Assembly: GCA_016209155.1 (NCBI GenBank)
Contig: JACQWU010000272.1
Coordinates: 1-8,623, forward strand
From: Candidatus Desantisiibacteriota bacterium
GTDB lineage: Bacteria > JACRDZ01
DNA: 8,623 nucleotides
Direction: 5' to 3'
Made by a program: the position numbers and the translations under genes. Of this stretch, positions 6,121 through 8,623 are shown piece by piece (the first letter of the stretch is position 1; every line of letters begins with the position of its first letter). The notes below the pieces were generated by a model. The model was not told the DNA's origin. It did not search any database and worked only from the letters and a program-made list of their open reading frames with translations.

Positions 6121-6606
6121 GTGAGAATAACTGGAAAAACATGGAAATACAGAGATGATGTCAATACTGATGAAATCATACCGGCAAGATATTTAAATAC
6201 AATAGATTTGAATGAGCTTGCAAAACATTGTATGGAAGATATAGACAAGGATTTTATAAAAAAAATTTCAAAAGGTGATATAATTGTCGCCGGTAAAAAC
6301 TTTGGATGCGGTTCATCGCGCGAACACGCGCCATTATGCATCAAAGCATCAGGAATTTCATGTGTAATAGCAAAATCATTCGCAAGAATATTTTACAGAA
6401 ATGCAATAAATACAGGACTTCCTATTCTCGAATCTCCAGATGCTGTATCTGGTATCGAAACAGGAGATAATTTAACAATAGATTTTCTAACAGGTGAAAT
6501 ATATAATAAAAGAACAGATAAAACTTATAAAGCAAAACCTTTTCCCCCATTTATGCAGGAAATAATATCATCAGGCGGTTTAATGGGCTGGGTTAAAAAA
6601 CAATGA
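6121..6606 (+). CDS. leuD: 3-isopropylmalate dehydratase small subunit
   Basis: LeuD is the swivel-domain subunit that supplies substrate-recognition residues to LeuC in isopropylmalate isomerase. The product is 161 residues, matching the short LeuD2 type that pairs with a 420-residue LeuC. Motifs include [16 protein letters not shown] (about 10-25), the signature [11 protein letters not shown] (61-71), and [19 protein letters not shown]. The start is GTG at 6121, supported by AAAAGGAG six bases before it; the next methionine in frame is well inside the conserved fold. It follows leuC after a 144-base gap taken up by the heptamer hairpin, which could set a different expression level for the two subunits. 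It is 16 bases before the protease gene. No leuB follows. Confidence 0.95.
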   Translation: MRITGKTWKYRDDVNTDEIIPARYLNTIDLNELAKHCMEDIDKDFIKKISKGDIIVAGKNFGCGSSREHAPLCIKASGISCVIAKSFARIFYRNAINTGLPILESPDAVSGIETGDNLTIDFLTGEIYNKRTDKTYKAKPFPPFMQEIISSGGLMGWVKKQ

Positions 6607-6622
6607 ATTGGAGTAAAATATA

Positions 6623-7258
6623 ATGAATATAGATCCATCTGTAGTAATACGAATACCGGTTTTACTTTTTGCTGTTGTTCTTCATGAATCAGCTCACGGC
6701 TGGATGGCGGATAAATGCGGTGATCCTACTGCAAGACTTATGGGAAGAATAACACTTAATCCTATACCGCATATAGATTTATTTGGTTCAGTAATACTTC
6801 CTTTAATTCTTATAATATCAAATTCACCATTTATGATAGGCTGGGCAAAACCTGTACCTGTAAATTATAATAATCTTCGCAATCCCAAAAGAGATGCGGC
6901 TTTTGTAGGTATTGCCGGACCCATGTCAAATCTTATAGTTGCCGCAATAGCACTTTTATTTTTTAAACTTACTAATGAAATTTCTTTGCCTCTTATATTA
7001 GGAGTGCAGCTTCTATTTCAATACATTTTTATTATTAATCTGGTACTTGCTGTTTTTAATCTAATACCAATTCCTCCCCTCGATGGGTCTAGAGTTGTAA
7101 GTGCTATATTACCGGTTGATCTGGCAATTAAATATAATAAAATGGAACCATATGGTTTTTTCATAATAATGGCACTTATGTATACAGGTTTATTAGATAA
7201 AATATTTACTCCTATTTTATTTTTGGTTGAATATCTTTTACATTTGTTGATTTTTTAA
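6623..7258 (+). CDS. Site-2 protease family membrane metalloprotease (M50)
   Basis: This is a 211-residue integral membrane protein of the small M50/site-2 protease family, zinc proteases that cleave within or near the membrane. The zinc motif HESAH (His21, Glu22, His25) lies in the first helix. The conserved block DPTARLMGRITLNPIPHIDLFGSVILP follows, then GWAKPVPVNYNNLRNPKRD and the second motif NLIPIPPLDGSR with Asp154, the likely third zinc ligand. About five hydrophobic segments can be seen, with no PDZ domain, so it belongs to the minimal type and not to RseP. GGAG lies nine bases before ATG 6623. It is 16 bases after leuD and 15 before scpA, which suggests co-transcription. In related bacteria this gene often stands near trpS and scpAB; no trpS is present here. 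The substrate is unknown. Confidence 0.92.
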   Translation: MNIDPSVVIRIPVLLFAVVLHESAHGWMADKCGDPTARLMGRITLNPIPHIDLFGSVILPLILIISNSPFMIGWAKPVPVNYNNLRNPKRDAAFVGIAGPMSNLIVAAIALLFFKLTNEISLPLILGVQLLFQYIFIINLVLAVFNLIPIPPLDGSRVVSAILPVDLAIKYNKMEPYGFFIIMALMYTGLLDKIFTPILFLVEYLLHLLIF

Positions 7259-7273
7259 AAGGGAGTTACTTTG

Positions 7274-8023
7274 ATGACGGCTTACAGGATTGATCTTGAG
7301 AATTTTGAAGGTCCGTTTGACCTGCTTCTTTATCTTATAAAAAAAGAAGAAATGAATATTTATGATATTCCTATAGCACGCATTACAGAGCAATATATGA
7401 CATATATTGACACAATTAAAATATTGGATTTGAATAATGCCGGAGAATTTCTTGTAATGGCCGCGACATTAATGCATATAAAATCAAAAATGCTTCTGCC
7501 TCTTGAAAAAGTTTCAATAGACGAGGAGTTTGGGACTGATCCAAGGGATGAGCTTGTAGCAAGGCTTCTGGAATATAAGAAATATAAAGAAATTGCATCT
7601 AAACTAAAAAATAAAGAAATTGAGCAAAGCAATCTTTATCAATGTAAAATATCTCAGAATAAAAATGAAAATAACGAGGAAACACTTTTTGAAGCAACTC
7701 TTTTTGATCTGGTTACTGCTTTTAATCAAATATACAAAGCCGGTACGCAGGAAAAAGTTTATGAAATAAACAGAATTATTTATAGAGTGGAAGAAAAAAT
7801 AGATTTTTTGCTTGAAATACTGATTCAAAATAATGATATTAATCTTAAAAAATTATTTGAAAATTGTAAACATAAACTTGAAATAGTTGTTACATTTCTG
7901 GCATTGCTTGAACTTATTAAACGTAAAGAAGTTATAGCCTGGCAGTCAAAACTTTTTGCGGAAATTTGGATTTCAAAGAATAAAGCAGCAGAGGAAAATA
8001 CAGCACAAATTACGGCAAATTAA
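7274..8023 (+). CDS. scpA: Segregation and condensation protein A
   Basis: ScpA is the kleisin subunit that bridges the two heads of the SMC dimer and, with ScpB, forms the bacterial condensin that organises and helps separate chromosomes. The product is 249 residues, usual for the family. The N-terminal signature YRIDLENFEGPFDLLLYLI (4-22) is clear, followed by the conserved helices DIPIARITEQYMTYI and EFLVMAATLMHIKSKMLLP. The central part (about 115-145) is polar, lysine- and glutamate-rich and variable, as in other ScpA proteins. The C-terminal end (VVTFLALLELIKRKEVIAWQ) is the winged-helix region that contacts the SMC head. I chose ATG 7274, eight bases after GGGAG; a TTG at 7271 is the only close alternative. 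The partner scpB follows after an unusually long 194-base gap. Confidence 0.95.
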   Translation: MTAYRIDLENFEGPFDLLLYLIKKEEMNIYDIPIARITEQYMTYIDTIKILDLNNAGEFLVMAATLMHIKSKMLLPLEKVSIDEEFGTDPRDELVARLLEYKKYKEIASKLKNKEIEQSNLYQCKISQNKNENNEETLFEATLFDLVTAFNQIYKAGTQEKVYEINRIIYRVEEKIDFLLEILIQNNDINLKKLFENCKHKLEIVVTFLALLELIKRKEVIAWQSKLFAEIWISKNKAAEENTAQITAN

Positions 8024-8029
8024 AAAAAA

Positions 8030-8080
8030 ATGAAGAACCCTGCGGAAGATACCGCAGAGTATCTTCTGTCTCTGATAGGA
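8030..8080 (+). repeat. Short interspersed repeat, copy B with overlapping hairpins
   Basis: This begins ATGAAGAACC (8030-8039) and ends GTATCTTCTGTCTCTGAT (8059-8076), matching the reverse complement of 2781-2824. Inside are two mutually exclusive stems: CTGCGG (8040-8045) with CCGCAG (8052-8057), and GAAGATAC (8045-8052) with GTATCTTC (8059-8066). No T-run follows, so it is not a clear terminator of scpA. Confidence 0.6.
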
Positions 8081-8100
8081 ATTCTTTATTATTTATTTTT

Positions 8101-8145
8101 GTGCCAATTCATACCTTCCTTAGAAAGGCAGGGTATTAATGGCAC
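8101..8145. repeat. Interrupted hairpin in the scpA-scpB gap
   Basis: GTGCCA (8101-8106) pairs with TGGCAC (8140-8145), ATACC (8111-8115) with GGTAT (8132-8136), and CCTT (8118-8121) with AAGG (8125-8128). The result is a 45-base stem with internal loops. It looks like a small palindromic repeat and lacks a following T-run. Confidence 0.5.
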
Positions 8146-8158
8146 ATTCAGATAAATA

Positions 8159-8180
8159 TAACCATAGATGGCGCAGAGAA
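8159..8180 (+). repeat. AACCATAGATGGCGCAGAG-like short repeat
   Basis: The stretch resembles, from memory, the AACCACAGAGGACACAGAG type of dispersed intergenic repeat seen in many environmental bacteria. There is only one copy here, so this rests on resemblance alone. Confidence 0.25.
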
Positions 8181-8217
8181 AAGCTGATAATTTCAAGATA
8201 CAAAAGAGGATAACTAA

Positions 8218-8623
8218 ATGGAAAAAAATTTTAATAATAATCAGGACGACAAAATAGATGAACAAAATGAAAAAACAACTGATGATGGGACTCAAACTGA
8301 TGCTGAATTAATAATTGAAAATAAAGAGGACATCATATTGCAAAATGTATCCGAAGCTGAAACACAATCTGCTGAAATAAGTCCTAATTCTGATATCCCT
8401 TTATCAAACGATACAGAGAATAAGCCGGAAACAATTCCCTTATCTCTTAAAGAAATTAAAAGAATTGTCGAAGCTCTTCTTTTTGTATCAGATAAACCAT
8501 TAACTGTTCAAAAAATAAAAAATACTATTGATGAAGTTTCCGATACAAGTACAATCTAAGCAATTATAACTGAATTAAATGATGAATATACAAAAGAGGA
8601 AAGAAGTTTTCATATTATAGAAA
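8218..8623 (+). CDS. scpB: Segregation and condensation protein B, partial, interrupted by an in-frame TAA
   Basis: ScpB dimers bind the ScpA kleisin and regulate the SMC complex. ATG 8218 follows AGAGGA at seven bases. The first 75 or so residues are an acidic, Asn/Asp/Glu/Gln-rich, probably disordered extension that ordinary ScpB proteins lack. The conserved part begins at LSLKEIKRIVEALLFVSDKP, the first winged-helix domain. After DTSTI a TAA occurs at 8557-8559, giving a 113-residue product. The same frame then continues without a break to the window end with AIITELNDEYTKEERSFHII, which is normal ScpB sequence, so the stop is internal to the gene. One base change (for example CAA or AAA to TAA) would explain it. 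A sequencing or consensus error is a serious alternative, since scpA is intact. The 3' part of the gene lies beyond the window. Confidence 0.85.

Noticed and set aside
5936-6142. Minus-strand open frame of 68 codons
   Set aside because: Its sequence is a translation of the heptamer repeat (SLLAHHSLLITHHSLL) and overlaps the leuC end and leuD start.
8030-8080. Rho-independent terminator of scpA
   Set aside because: Stems are present but no T-run follows directly, and the element matches a repeat found elsewhere in the window.

Overview
The window reads as AT-rich bacterial chromosome. The gene order leuA-leuC-leuD, then a site-2 protease, then scpA-scpB resembles arrangements I associate with anaerobic Desulfobacterota (former Deltaproteobacteria). 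The lineage is inference from gene order and protein style only. No rRNA or tRNA gene was recognised, and no CRISPR array.

Left part (1-1350, minus strand): a decayed type I restriction-modification methyltransferase gene (hsdM). It shows four independent lesions or oddities: no ATG/GTG start in register (a CTG sits where the start should be), an internal deletion that shifts the frame, a catalytic motif read as NQPF instead of NPPF, and a 3' end that runs into a 39-bp exact copy of its own middle. The last point implies a tandem duplication or an assembly join at the left edge.

Accessory gene (1540-2775, plus strand): a very AT-rich AAA ATPase of the DUF4143 type, transcribed away from hsdM. 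A near-consensus promoter precedes it. Three TGCA-centred operator-like sites sit exactly 33 bp apart across that promoter. The 333-bp gap after it holds short interspersed repeats and a leader region with a clear intrinsic terminator just before leuA, probably an attenuator.

Core part (3109-8623, plus strand): leuA, leuC and leuD encode the first two steps of leucine synthesis; leuB is not in the cluster. Both gaps inside the leu operon contain inverted repeats built from 7-bp units. A membrane metalloprotease (M50) follows closely, then scpA and scpB, which encode the two non-SMC subunits of the condensin complex. A repeat-filled 194-bp gap separates scpA from scpB. It carries a second, oppositely oriented copy of the repeat found after the ATPase. 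scpB has an unusual acidic N-terminal extension and an in-frame TAA in its conserved core, after which the same frame continues with ScpB-like sequence to the window end.

No convincing new multi-gene system is visible. The strongest leads are the 33-bp-phased operator array, the leuA leader attenuator, the heptamer hairpins in the leu operon and the scpB stop codon.
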